From assembly GCA_029864805.1 (NCBI GenBank), contig JAOTSS010000044.1, forward strand, positions 1 to 15,844: a DNA stretch of 15,844 nt, read 5' to 3'. The stretch comes from Candidatus Nitrosopumilus sp. Its GTDB lineage: Archaea; Thermoproteota; Nitrososphaeria; Nitrososphaerales; Nitrosopumilaceae. The position numbers were made by a program, and so were the translations under genes. This document shows, one piece after another, positions 1 to 6,336 of this stretch. The notes below the pieces were generated by a model that was not told the origin of the DNA, made no database searches, and worked only from the letters and a program-made list of their open reading frames with translations. Every line of letters starts with the position of its first letter. Within the stretch, counting starts at the first letter, position 1.

Positions 1-225
1 GTTTTCTGGAAGTTCAGGCAGTTCAGTGTGACTTTCGTTGTTTTGAATATTTTCAGGACCAATTCGTCTTACTCTTTGAGTTCCTATAAGAGTGTCAATA
101 TTTCTCTGAATGTCTTTTTCAAGTAAGATATTTTTTAATTTTTCAAGGACTATTTCTTCATTTTCGAATTTTTTAATAGCATATTGAACAAGGATGGTTT
201 TTTCTTCAAAAGAGAATTCAGTCAT
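1..225 (-). CDS. Hypothetical protein, N-terminal part (runs off the window)
   Basis: An open frame of 75 codons begins with ATG at 225 and continues past the window edge without a stop. The visible protein starts MTEFSFEEKTILVQYAIKKF and is rich in Lys and Glu, with a predicted helical stretch up to about residue 45. A more polar, Asn/Pro/Glu-rich part follows (GPENIQNNES). I do not recognise a family. It is divergently arranged with the membrane protein gene at 280, with 54 bases between the two starts. Regular AT-rich codon use and lack of stops support it as coding, but its function and length cannot be judged here. Confidence 0.6.
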   Translation of the reverse strand, partial: MTEFSFEEKTILVQYAIKKFENEEIVLEKLKNILLEKDIQRNIDTLIGTQRVRRIGPENIQNNESHTELPELPEN

Positions 226-279
226 ATCTTTACCAATTCTTTTGGGGCTAAGAATCTTTGGTTGATAAATAGTTAAAAT

Positions 280-795
280 ATGATGAATAGTAAATTGTCT
301 TACTTGGTAAGCAAATTACAGCTAATTTCAAATGTACTTACAACTAGAAGATATGCCACGATTGCCATAATTAGCAGTCTAGGATTAGGAATAATCTATT
401 ATTTTTTGACAATGTCAATGTTTACATCTCATTTGGATACTACAATGGAGTTAATGCCATATCATATCATTGCATCAGTGGAATTAACAATTATTGTTTC
501 AGTTTTGGCAGGGATCAATTTTGCAATGATGGCATTTAAAATAAAAAGAATGAGAATGATGAATTCCATCAAGGGTAATTCATCAACTGTTTTGGGAGGT
601 GTGTTTGCAGCATTTACTCCAGGATGTCCTGCATGTACGGCTCCACTAGCAGTAATTTTAGGGGCAGTAGGAGGATTATCATTATTTCCGATGCAAGGAT
701 TAGAACTGAAATTTATTTCGGTAGGGGTTTTGATTTTTTCCATTTACTGGATTGCAAGAGGCCTTCAAAGTAAAAGTTGTTGTAAAATAGGATGA
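280..795 (+). CDS. Four-helix membrane protein with CPAC motif
   Basis: A 171-residue integral membrane protein of unknown function. Hydrophobic segments lie at about residues 25-47, 60-82, 105-133 and 140-160. The third carries TPGCPACTAPLAVILGAVGG, a Cys-Pro-Ala-Cys pair inside or at the edge of the membrane, and the tail has a second pair (SKSCCKIG). A membrane CxxC followed by a Gly-rich helix and a C-terminal Cys pair is loosely reminiscent of MerT-type metal uptake proteins. That is a resemblance of layout only, and a thiol-redox role is equally possible. Two adjacent ATG codons (280 and 283) could start it. Its stop overlaps the next start as ATGA at 792-795, so the two are probably translated together. 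Confidence 0.8.
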   Translation: MMNSKLSYLVSKLQLISNVLTTRRYATIAIISSLGLGIIYYFLTMSMFTSHLDTTMELMPYHIIASVELTIIVSVLAGINFAMMAFKIKRMRMMNSIKGNSSTVLGGVFAAFTPGCPACTAPLAVILGAVGGLSLFPMQGLELKFISVGVLIFSIYWIARGLQSKSCCKIG

Positions 796-941
796 AGGAA
801 TCCAGTTATTTTGCATCATTGAAGAACAAAGAATTTTTAATTCTTCAGCAATTATGTGATAGTTCAATTTCACAAACTGAAAAAGAAAAAATGGAGAAAG
901 AGCTCAAAGAAGTTCGCATAGAGATTAAGAAACTCGAATGA
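792..941 (+). CDS. Small charged helical protein, coupled to the CPAC membrane protein
   Basis: A 49-residue reading frame starts MKESSYFASLKNKEFLILQQ and has a strongly charged second half rich in Lys and Glu, ending EIKKLE, which should form one amphipathic helix or a coiled coil. Its ATG overlaps the stop of the upstream gene in the four-base ATGA arrangement, the usual mark of translational coupling in archaea. That overlap is the main reason to accept such a short frame. It resembles short helical accessory proteins or winged-helix fragments, but I assign no family. It probably works with, or is co-regulated with, the membrane protein. Confidence 0.6.
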   Translation: MKESSYFASLKNKEFLILQQLCDSSISQTEKEKMEKELKEVRIEIKKLE

Positions 942-989
942 GAGTTTTTGATAAATTGCTACTAGATTAGTTTAGTAAAAAGAGTTTAG

Positions 990-999
990 TTAAATATGG
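990..999 (+). promoter_or_regulatory. TATA box of the 1018 stress protein gene
   Basis: The sequence TTAAATATGG is centred about 24-26 bases before the ATG at 1018. This is the spacing expected for a leaderless archaeal transcript, and it favours ATG 1018 over the internal ATG at 1036. Confidence 0.5.
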
Positions 1000-1017
1000 A
1001 CCAATGTTTGTTCCAGC

Positions 1018-1446
1018 ATGAAAAAATCACTTTACATGAGTATTTTGGTTCCACTTGATGGTTCAAAATATTCAGAAAAAGCTCTCATACATGCATGTGA
1101 AATGGCTAGAAATTACCAATCTCGTTTGATACTTTTGTACGTAGTTGAAAAAACAATTCCAATCAACCTATTAGACAGAAAAGAATATCTTGAAATTTTA
1201 AAAAAGTTCGGAAATAAAGTTTTAACTAAAGGAAAAGACATAACCACAAAGCGAGGAGTTGATTCAAAAATAGTCATGAAAGAAGGTAATGTTTCAGCAG
1301 AAATTATAAAACTTGCAAAAAAAGAACAATGCAACATGATAATTATGGGTAGCAAAGGTTTAGGCAAAGCTGCAAGATTCTTTCTTGGAAGTGTTTCAAA
1401 TAAAATGGTAAATAATTCACCCTGTTCTATCCTTATTGTAAAATGA
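1018..1446 (+). CDS. Universal stress protein (UspA family)
   Basis: A 142-residue single-domain UspA protein, a soluble nucleotide-binding fold whose members usually dimerise. The first strand reads ILVPLDGSKYSEKAL (residues 9-23). The ATP-binding signature G-x2-G-x9-G-S is complete at Gly111, Gly114, Gly124 and Ser125 (GSKGLGKAARFFLGS), so this is probably an ATP-binding type. The physiological role of individual archaeal USPs is generally unknown. A TATA box at 990-999 supports the first ATG, and an internal ATG at 1036 is the alternative. The gene converges on a second USP gene with only 15 bases between the stops. The two proteins are clearly divergent, so this is not a recent duplication. 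Confidence 0.93.
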   Translation: MKKSLYMSILVPLDGSKYSEKALIHACEMARNYQSRLILLYVVEKTIPINLLDRKEYLEILKKFGNKVLTKGKDITTKRGVDSKIVMKEGNVSAEIIKLAKKEQCNMIIMGSKGLGKAARFFLGSVSNKMVNNSPCSILIVK

Positions 1447-1461
1447 TCAATTTTTGTAATA

Positions 1462-1887
1462 TTATTTTACAATCATTACTGGAACAGATGATTTGTGCAC
1501 AATATGATTAGATACACTCCCAAGAAGTGTTTCCTTAATTCCACTCATTCCCCTTGTTCCAATTATTATAATGTCAAAATTCAATGATTCTGCAAATTTT
1601 GTAATTTTGGGTCCAGGTTCACCAAAGTCAATTTTTCTTTCAAATAAAATTCCGTTCTGGGCACATTTTTTCTTAGCAGATCCCATCATTTTATCTGCAG
1701 CTAACAAGACAGGCTTTTCAGGATAACTCAAATAATGATATTTTTTTGGAATATTGGAGATGATTGTGATGCCCATTAGTTTAGTATTAGATTTTCTTGC
1801 CAAAAAAATCCCCATATCTAGTGCACGTTGAGAATTTTTAGATCCATCAAGTGCAACCAATATTTTGTTAATTTTTTTCTTAATCAT
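1462..1887 (-). CDS. Universal stress protein (UspA family)
   Basis: A 141-residue UspA-fold protein. The N-terminal strand is ILVALDGSKNSQRAL (residues 9-23). The nucleotide-binding signature is intact: Gly110, Gly113, Gly123, Ser124 in GTRGMSGIKETLLGS, followed by SNHIVHKSSVPVMIV. Its ATG overlaps the stop of a 40-residue Cys-rich gene (ATGA at 1884-1887), so the pair forms a two-gene operon transcribed from about 2006. The linkage suggests the stress protein and a metal- or redox-sensitive mini-protein are produced together, which is inference. Its 3' end faces the other USP gene. An inverted repeat TTGTAA/TTACAA at 1454-1459 and 1467-1472 lies across the junction. Confidence 0.93.
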   Translation of the reverse strand: MIKKKINKILVALDGSKNSQRALDMGIFLARKSNTKLMGITIISNIPKKYHYLSYPEKPVLLAADKMMGSAKKKCAQNGILFERKIDFGEPGPKITKFAESLNFDIIIIGTRGMSGIKETLLGSVSNHIVHKSSVPVMIVK

Positions 1888-2006
1888 TTATTTTTACCAA
1901 AAGCACCTTGATGATCACTCAAACAACAAGAGCATTGTTTTGTATAACATTCATCAATTTTTTCATGCCCACACAAGCCACAATGACAAAATACATCATC
2001 TCTCAT
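1884..2006 (-). CDS. 40-residue Cys-rich protein, first gene of a USP operon
   Basis: A very short frame with seven cysteines and three histidines: CHCGLCGH near residues 7-14, then C20, and CSCC at 25-28. Two clusters of this kind could bind one or two zinc, iron or copper ions. I know no named family. Three things support it as a real gene. It overlaps the downstream USP start as ATGA. A TATA-like element (TAGTTAAACC on plus, 2028-2037) sits 26 bases before its ATG, as expected for leaderless expression. The residue composition is far too biased for a random frame. A metal or redox sensor or carrier is the simplest guess, not demonstrated. Confidence 0.75.
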   Translation of the reverse strand: MRDDVFCHCGLCGHEKIDECYTKQCSCCLSDHQGAFGKNK

Positions 2007-2027
2007 AATGATATATCTCAATCTTGA

Positions 2028-2037
2028 TAGTTAAACC
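2028..2037 (-). promoter_or_regulatory. TATA box of the Cys-rich/USP operon
   Basis: On the minus strand this reads GGTTTAACTA, centred about 26 bases before the ATG at 2006. It fits a leaderless start for the 40-residue protein and drives the USP gene behind it. Confidence 0.5.
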
Positions 2038-2087
2038 AATTCAAAGTTCTCACATTTGAAAATTAACTGTAATTTTAATCCAAAAAT

Positions 2088-2097
2088 ATCTAAATAC
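2088..2097 (+). promoter_or_regulatory. TATA box for the TTG start at 2120
   Basis: ATCTAAATAC is centred about 27 bases before TTG 2120. This spacing is the reason to accept the non-ATG start. Confidence 0.45.
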
Positions 2098-2119
2098 CAA
2101 ATTAAGAGAATCAACCAAC

Positions 2120-2323
2120 TTGAAAGAGAATATTTTTACAAAACGTACACTTCTTCTTTTACTTACTGGTATAGGATTAGTTTTGTTTTGGAGAGGCATT
2201 TGGGAAATGTCTGCAAAATTCTTTTCTGAAGATATTAGTTTGATTGTAGGATTAATAATTTTAATTTTAGTAGCAATTTATGAGAGAAGGCAGATCTTTC
2301 AGTTCTTTGGTGGAGGTAAATAG
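2120..2323 (+). CDS. Small two-helix membrane protein
   Basis: A 67-residue protein with two hydrophobic helices, at about residues 9-25 (LLLLLTGIGLVLFWRGIW) and 38-54 (ISLIVGLIILILVAIYE), separated by a short polar turn. It ends in a basic, Gly-rich tail (YERRQIF...GGGK). The FWRGIWE stretch at the end of helix 1 is distinctive, but I cannot link it to a characterised family. The start is TTG, with a TATA box 27 bases upstream and no in-frame ATG near the N-terminus. A second two-helix protein of similar size lies at 8277, without obvious sequence similarity. Function unknown. Confidence 0.7.
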   Translation: MKENIFTKRTLLLLLTGIGLVLFWRGIWEMSAKFFSEDISLIVGLIILILVAIYERRQIFQFFGGGK

Positions 2324-2335
2324 TCGCTAATATTT

Positions 2336-2372
2336 AATTAAACAAAATCATGGTTACTGATTTTTGTTAATT
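2336..2372 (+). terminator. Hairpin after the small membrane protein gene
   Basis: The arms AATTAAACAAAATCA (2336-2350) and TGATTTTTGTTAATT (2358-2372) are nearly complementary, with a bulge on each side and a seven-base loop. It starts 12 bases after the stop at 2323. It could act as a terminator or protect the 3' end. Archaea mostly terminate at T-runs without hairpins, so the role is tentative. Confidence 0.35.
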
Positions 2373-2428
2373 CTCACTAATGGTAATTGAATTATTGTTT
2401 TTTCTAGCTAGATTGTATCAAAATTCTA

Positions 2429-3004
2429 TTGACATCTATGGATAAAATGGGCATGGTAGTTACATCTGTAGTGGTAGCTGTTGCTTTAGGATTTTTATTA
2501 ACTGGCGGGACAGGAATTTCTTTAGATATTTCACCAACGATTGAAAAAACAACTACATCAATTAAAGAAACAACAGAAAAACTTAAAGAAGTATCAGAAT
2601 CAGGCAAAGAAATAGTAGAGAAGACGTCTGAGAAAACTAAACAAGTATCGGAACAGGTAAAAGAAATTGGTCAAGCAGCTAAAGAATTATCTTCATCAAA
2701 ACTACCTGCAAGATTAGTCAGCATACCATCAGGTACATCTGTTCCAGGTTGTGAAAAAGATGGTATTTGTTATGATCCACCATCATTGATAATTTTTACA
2801 GGTGCTGAATTAATTTGGAAAAATAACGATTCATCCGCACATACAGTGACTAGTGGAAATATTGTTGATGGTCCAGATGGATTGTTTGATAGTGGATTGA
2901 TAATGTCTAATGAAACTTTTTCACATACATTCAATGAGGCAGGAGAGTATGCCTACTTTTGTATGATTCATCCATGGGCCAATGCTTCAGTTACTGTAAA
3001 ATGA
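2429..3004 (+). CDS. Membrane-tethered cupredoxin with helical stalk
   Basis: A 191-residue extracellular blue-copper protein of the plastocyanin/amicyanin type, probably an electron carrier of the ammonia-oxidation chain or a copper-handling protein. Order: an N-terminal membrane anchor (about residues 9-26), a long charged helical stalk rich in Thr/Lys/Glu (about 38-90), then the cupredoxin fold (93-191). Copper ligands visible are His138 (SSAHTVT), Cys178 and His181 (CMIHPW). The position where amicyanin-like loops (C-x2-H-P-x-M) carry the axial Met is Ala184. Cys108 and Cys114 probably form a disulfide. The start is TTG 2429, or more likely ATG 2438, which would shorten it by three residues. 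It converges on the radical SAM gene with a 41-base gap. Confidence 0.9.
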   Translation: MTSMDKMGMVVTSVVVAVALGFLLTGGTGISLDISPTIEKTTTSIKETTEKLKEVSESGKEIVEKTSEKTKQVSEQVKEIGQAAKELSSSKLPARLVSIPSGTSVPGCEKDGICYDPPSLIIFTGAELIWKNNDSSAHTVTSGNIVDGPDGLFDSGLIMSNETFSHTFNEAGEYAYFCMIHPWANASVTVK

Positions 3005-3045
3005 TAGTTCTAACAATCTCACTTGAAAATTATTTAATTATAAAA

Positions 3046-4116
3046 TCAAGAAACAAACTGGAAACGATCTTCTTTGTATCCTTCTTGTAATTTTCCCTCT
3101 ATAGGAATTTTATTTCCACAAAATTTACAACAGTTTTTTTCATCAAGATGCCATTTACGAATACTGAATCCATAACGATTTACAACTATTTCATTACATT
3201 CAGAACAATACGTATGCTCCCATTTGTGTCCAGGAACATTTCCTAAATACACGTATTTCAATCCTTGATCTTTTGCAATATGATAATGTTTTTCTAAAGT
3301 CTCAATAGGAGTACTAGGATATTCCATCATTTTATAGTCAGGATGAAATCTCAAAAAGTGAATGGGCATTTCTGGTCCAAATTCATCATAGATGAATTTT
3401 GAGAGTTTTTTGGCATGTTCTATGTCATCTCCCACTTTGGGTACAATCAGATCAGTGATTTCAATGTGAATTTTTGTTTTGTCTCGAATTTCTAACAATG
3501 TATCAAAAATTGGTTGAGGATCAGGCACGCCAATGAATTTTCTTGTGAATTCTTTCTCTGCACTTCCTTTGAAATCCACGGTAATCCCATCAAGAAATTC
3601 ATTCATCATTGAAACTGATTCAGGAGTGTCATATCCATTTGAGACAAAAACGTTAAACAGTCCTTTTTTTCTTGCAGCAAAACCACAATCACGTGCAAAC
3701 TCTATGAAAATAGATGGTTCGTTGTAGGTATATGCGATTCCATGTGCACCATACTTGACAGCAGTATTTGCAACATCATCAGGAGTCATATCGATCCCTT
3801 CAACTTTACGTCTTTGACTAATATCGGAGTTTTGACAATATTTGCAGAGCCAATTGCACCCAGTTGTTGCAATAGAGTATACTTTACTTCCTGGCCAGTA
3901 ATGTATCAAAGGTTTTTTTTCAATTGGATCAACGTGACCTGAAATTACTTTTCCATATGCATATAGCTGTAGCTTACCATCCTCATTTCCACGAATTCCA
4001 CATAAACCAATTTGTCCCTTACCAATCTCACAATATCGTGCACAAGCAGTACACTTTACTTTGTCATTTGGAAGTTTTTCATATAATTCGGCTTCTTTTC
4101 CAAGAATGCTTGTCAA
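3046..4116 (-). CDS. amrS: AmmeMemoRadiSam system radical SAM enzyme
   Basis: A 356-residue radical SAM protein that resembles pyruvate formate-lyase activating enzymes but belongs to the group found with AMMECR1 and MEMO proteins. The [4Fe-4S]/SAM cysteines are Cys87, Cys91 and Cys94 (TTGCNWLCKYCQN). An N-terminal Cys cluster (C22xxC25xxxC29, C39) and a C-terminal zinc-ribbon-like set (YCSECNE, then NCCKFCGNK) flank the barrel, as is usual for this family. The substrate of the system is not established to my knowledge. The start is TTG: an in-frame stop lies just upstream and a TATA box sits 25 bases before it. It is transcribed away from the AMMECR1 gene, with 34 bases between the starts. 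Confidence 0.93.
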   Translation of the reverse strand: MTSILGKEAELYEKLPNDKVKCTACARYCEIGKGQIGLCGIRGNEDGKLQLYAYGKVISGHVDPIEKKPLIHYWPGSKVYSIATTGCNWLCKYCQNSDISQRRKVEGIDMTPDDVANTAVKYGAHGIAYTYNEPSIFIEFARDCGFAARKKGLFNVFVSNGYDTPESVSMMNEFLDGITVDFKGSAEKEFTRKFIGVPDPQPIFDTLLEIRDKTKIHIEITDLIVPKVGDDIEHAKKLSKFIYDEFGPEMPIHFLRFHPDYKMMEYPSTPIETLEKHYHIAKDQGLKYVYLGNVPGHKWEHTYCSECNEIVVNRYGFSIRKWHLDEKNCCKFCGNKIPIEGKLQEGYKEDRFQFVS

Positions 4117-4135
4117 TGTTTTTTATTGTGTTTTT

Positions 4136-4146
4136 ACATATTTAAC
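4136..4146 (-). promoter_or_regulatory. TATA box of the radical SAM gene in a 34-base divergent gap
   Basis: The minus strand reads GTTAAATATGT, centred 25 bases before TTG 4116. The only AT-rich candidate for the plus-strand AMMECR1 gene is the T-run at 4119-4127, so both promoters must lie within or beside the same short gap. Confidence 0.5.
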
Positions 4147-4150
4147 AAGT

Positions 4151-4771
4151 GTGAAGAAAATCAATCAAATTTCTAATGATAATGGAAAAGAATTAGTCAA
4201 GATGGCAAGACAGGCAGTTGAAAGATATCTAAAAAATAATTTAAAAATTAATGACTTGGAATTTAATTCAAAATTTAATTTTGAGTCAGGAGTTTTTGTT
4301 ACAATTAACAAAAGAAATACATTGAGAGGATGTATAGGGTATCCAATTCCAATTAGAAAATTGGCTGATGGGTTAATTGATGCTGCAATTTCTGCTGCTA
4401 CACAAGATCCTCGATTCACACCAGTGGATATCGATGAATTAGATCAGGTTATTTTTGAGGTAACTGTACTTACCTCACCTATTGAGATTATTGCTGATCA
4501 TCCAAATGAGTATCTTTCAATAATTAAAGTTGGCAGAGACGGGTTAATTGTAGAAAATGCTTACACATCAGGCTTGCTTTTACCACAAGTTCCAACAGAG
4601 TATGGTTGGAATGTCAAAGAATTTCTTGAATTTACGTGTAAAAAAGCTGGACTGGGTAAAGACGCATGGAAAGACAAAACAACCAAAGTGTCTAGATTTG
4701 AAGGGGTCATATTTAAAGAAGAGACTCCAAATGGTAAAATCGTTCGAGAATCATCTAATGATTTTTTATAA
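4151..4771 (+). CDS. amrA: AMMECR1-domain protein of the AmmeMemoRadiSam system
   Basis: A 206-residue AMMECR1-family protein. The family signature LRGCIGYP is at residues 58-65, followed by DAAISAATQDPRFTP, typical of the domain. The C-terminal half contains LLLPQVPTEYGWN, also characteristic. I choose GTG 4151 as the start. The frame stays open back to 4061, but that part reads through the start of the divergent radical SAM gene, and homologues begin just before the helix ELVKMARQAVERYL. The MEMO gene follows after 18 bases on the same strand, so the two form an operon. Structural work on the family suggests a nucleotide- or enzyme-like pocket, but the activity is unknown. Confidence 0.9.
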   Translation: MKKINQISNDNGKELVKMARQAVERYLKNNLKINDLEFNSKFNFESGVFVTINKRNTLRGCIGYPIPIRKLADGLIDAAISAATQDPRFTPVDIDELDQVIFEVTVLTSPIEIIADHPNEYLSIIKVGRDGLIVENAYTSGLLLPQVPTEYGWNVKEFLEFTCKKAGLGKDAWKDKTTKVSRFEGVIFKEETPNGKIVRESSNDFL

Positions 4772-4789
4772 AATAATGGGCAATAGGAA

Positions 4790-5623
4790 ATGTTGATTAG
4801 AGAACCAGTTGTTGCAGGACAGTTTTATCCAGATAGAAAAGAAGAGCTAAAAAACATGATAAAATATTGTTTTGATCATAAATATGGTCCAGGAAAGCAA
4901 ATCAAAGAATCATCTGAGCAGATCTACGGAATTATATGTCCACATGCAGGATATGTATACTCTGGGCCTACTGCATGTCATTCTTACAATGCCATATCAT
5001 TACAAAACCCTGAACTTGTGATTATTATAGGACCAAATCATTTTGGAGTTGGAAAAAATGCCGCAACCATGATTGATACAAATTGGAAGACGCCATTAGG
5101 GCTAGTTGAGGTAGATTCAGATTCTGCTCAAGAGATTGCAGAAAAATCCAATGTCATTGAAATTGACAATTATTCGCATTCACAAGATCATAGTTTAGAA
5201 GTACAAATTCCAATGTTGCAAGCATTGCTTTCAAATGAATTTAAAATACTTCCAATTATTTTACTTACACAAGATTTGGAAACTGCAAATAATGTAGGAA
5301 ATGCAATGTCTGAAATTGCAAAAAAGAAAGATTCGATTATTGTTGCCTCATCAGATTTTACACATTATGAAGAAAATTCTTTTGCCCATCTTCAAGACAA
5401 AGCATTGATTGAACCTATTTTGGATATGGATGTTAAACAATTTTATCAAGTATTAAGAGAAAAAAGAGTTACAGCATGTGGATTTGGTGCAATCGCATCT
5501 ACAATGATTGCGTGTAAGAATTTAGGTGCAACAAAAGGAGTACTTCTTAGTTATGCAACTAGCGGAGATGTATCAGGAGATACAGATTCTGTTGTAGGAT
5601 ATGGAGCGATAAAATTTGTTTAA
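4790..5623 (+). CDS. amrB: MEMO-family protein of the AmmeMemoRadiSam system
   Basis: A 277-residue MEMO protein, related in fold to class III extradiol dioxygenases (LigB type). The residues corresponding to the conserved His/His/Cys site are visible: His52 (CPHAGYVYSGP), His84 (GPNHFGVG) and Cys230 (VTACGFGAIAS), with further conserved His134 (SHSQDHSLEVQ) and His192 (SSDFTHYE). Human MEMO1 has been reported to bind iron at this site, while the reaction in archaea is unknown. ATG 4790 is the clear start, giving MLIREPVVAGQFYP, the usual N-terminus. It lies directly behind the AMMECR1 gene, and both face away from the radical SAM gene, so one window holds all three components. Confidence 0.94.
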   Translation: MLIREPVVAGQFYPDRKEELKNMIKYCFDHKYGPGKQIKESSEQIYGIICPHAGYVYSGPTACHSYNAISLQNPELVIIIGPNHFGVGKNAATMIDTNWKTPLGLVEVDSDSAQEIAEKSNVIEIDNYSHSQDHSLEVQIPMLQALLSNEFKILPIILLTQDLETANNVGNAMSEIAKKKDSIIVASSDFTHYEENSFAHLQDKALIEPILDMDVKQFYQVLREKRVTACGFGAIASTMIACKNLGATKGVLLSYATSGDVSGDTDSVVGYGAIKFV

Positions 5624-5641
5624 TAAAAATAACCAATATTC

Positions 5642-5664
5642 AATTATTGAAAAAGCCAATAATT
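5642..5664. terminator. Hairpin between convergent genes
   Basis: A perfect eight-base inverted repeat AATTATTG (5642-5649) / CAATAATT (5657-5664) with a seven-base loop fills most of the 41-base gap between the MEMO stop and the acetyltransferase stop. TTTTAATT follows on the plus side. It is well placed to end transcription from both directions. Confidence 0.45.
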
Positions 5665-6114
5665 TTAATTCAGATTCATTGTAAAAGAAAGACCAGATTG
5701 CTCAAATCCTAATTTCTTATAGAATATGTGAGATTCCTTTCGTTGATTACCAGATTCAAGCCTAATTCTATGACATTTTTTCTCTTTTGCAATGGATATA
5801 CAAGAATGGATTATCTTTTTTCCCACTCCTTGATTCTGGAATTCTTCACGAACAATTAATTCTGGAATGTACAATTCCAAATAATTTTGATTAAGTCTTG
5901 GCAGAAAAATTATGCTTATCATTGCAATTATTTCAGCATCAAGTTGTGCAAGAATAATTTTTTTATCAAAATCAGCAATGTATTTTTTTACTAATTTCCT
6001 AAAGGATTCAACATCAGAATCTTTTTGTGGTTTTGGACGTCCAAGTTCATAAAGCAATTCAAGAATAATAGAAATATCATTACTTGAAGCCTCCCTAACA
6101 TCTATGTTTTTCAT
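5665..6114 (-). CDS. GNAT-family N-acetyltransferase
   Basis: A 149-residue GCN5-related acetyltransferase, which transfers an acetyl group from acetyl-CoA to an amine; the substrate cannot be told. The N-terminus has the family strand-helix IDVREASSNDISIILELLYE. Motif A, the acetyl-CoA pyrophosphate loop, is VREEFQNQGVGKKII (residues 88-102, Gln93/Gly96/Gly98). Motif B follows as CHRIRLESGNQRKESHIFYKKLGFEQSG (114-141), including the Tyr132 typical of the catalytic region. Length matches a single GNAT domain. The ATG at 6114 has an AT-rich promoter-like block at 6124-6140, which may be shared with the small gene diverging at 6163. Confidence 0.92.
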   Translation of the reverse strand: MKNIDVREASSNDISIILELLYELGRPKPQKDSDVESFRKLVKKYIADFDKKIILAQLDAEIIAMISIIFLPRLNQNYLELYIPELIVREEFQNQGVGKKIIHSCISIAKEKKCHRIRLESGNQRKESHIFYKKLGFEQSGLSFTMNLN

Positions 6115-6123
6115 GTATAGATT

Positions 6124-6140
6124 GTTTAATTATACTTTAA
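6124..6140. promoter_or_regulatory. Shared divergent TATA-like block
   Basis: GTTTAATTATACTTTAA lies between the acetyltransferase start (6114) and the small membrane protein start (6163). On plus, ATACTTTAA is about 26 bases before TTG 6163. On minus, TTAAAGTAT is about 22 bases before ATG 6114. Confidence 0.4.
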
Positions 6141-6162
6141 GAACTGCGTGATACAAATTACT

Positions 6163-6270
6163 TTGAAGAACATGGAAGAGAATATAGGACAAATAGTTAT
6201 GCCAGCACTAATCATTGCAGCCGTTGGGATTTTTGTGGGGTATAGAATTTGGATTCTTTTTAGAAAATAG
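6163..6270 (+). CDS. 35-residue single-helix membrane protein
   Basis: A short frame with a polar N-terminus (MKNMEENIGQ) and one hydrophobic helix, VMPALIIAAVGIFVGYRIWILF, ending RK, which follows the positive-inside pattern. Start is TTG 6163 (35 residues) or ATG 6172 (32 residues); the TATA-like block at 6132-6140 fits 6163. Small single-helix proteins of this kind often are subunits of membrane complexes, but nothing here names a partner. The frame is too short for statistics, so support comes from composition and promoter spacing. Confidence 0.5.
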   Translation: MKNMEENIGQIVMPALIIAAVGIFVGYRIWILFRK

Positions 6271-6307
6271 TTCTGTTTGTTGGCATCAGGCAAAAAGCTA
6301 GATCAAG

Positions 6308-6316
6308 GTTAAATAT
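6308..6316 (+). promoter_or_regulatory. TATA box of candidate small RNA
   Basis: GTTAAATAT is centred at 6312, which predicts transcription from about 6338. A closing helix of the structured element begins at 6337. Confidence 0.5.
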
Positions 6317-6336
6317 TATTTTGACGTATTGATTGT

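Noticed and set aside
1018..1887. Recent duplication of the two universal stress protein genes
   Set aside because: They share only the family motifs, differ throughout and lie on opposite strands, so no recent copying is evident.
4061..4150. N-terminal extension of the AMMECR1 frame
   Set aside because: It would be read through the start of the divergent radical SAM gene and matches nothing in the family. GTG 4151 gives the expected N-terminus.
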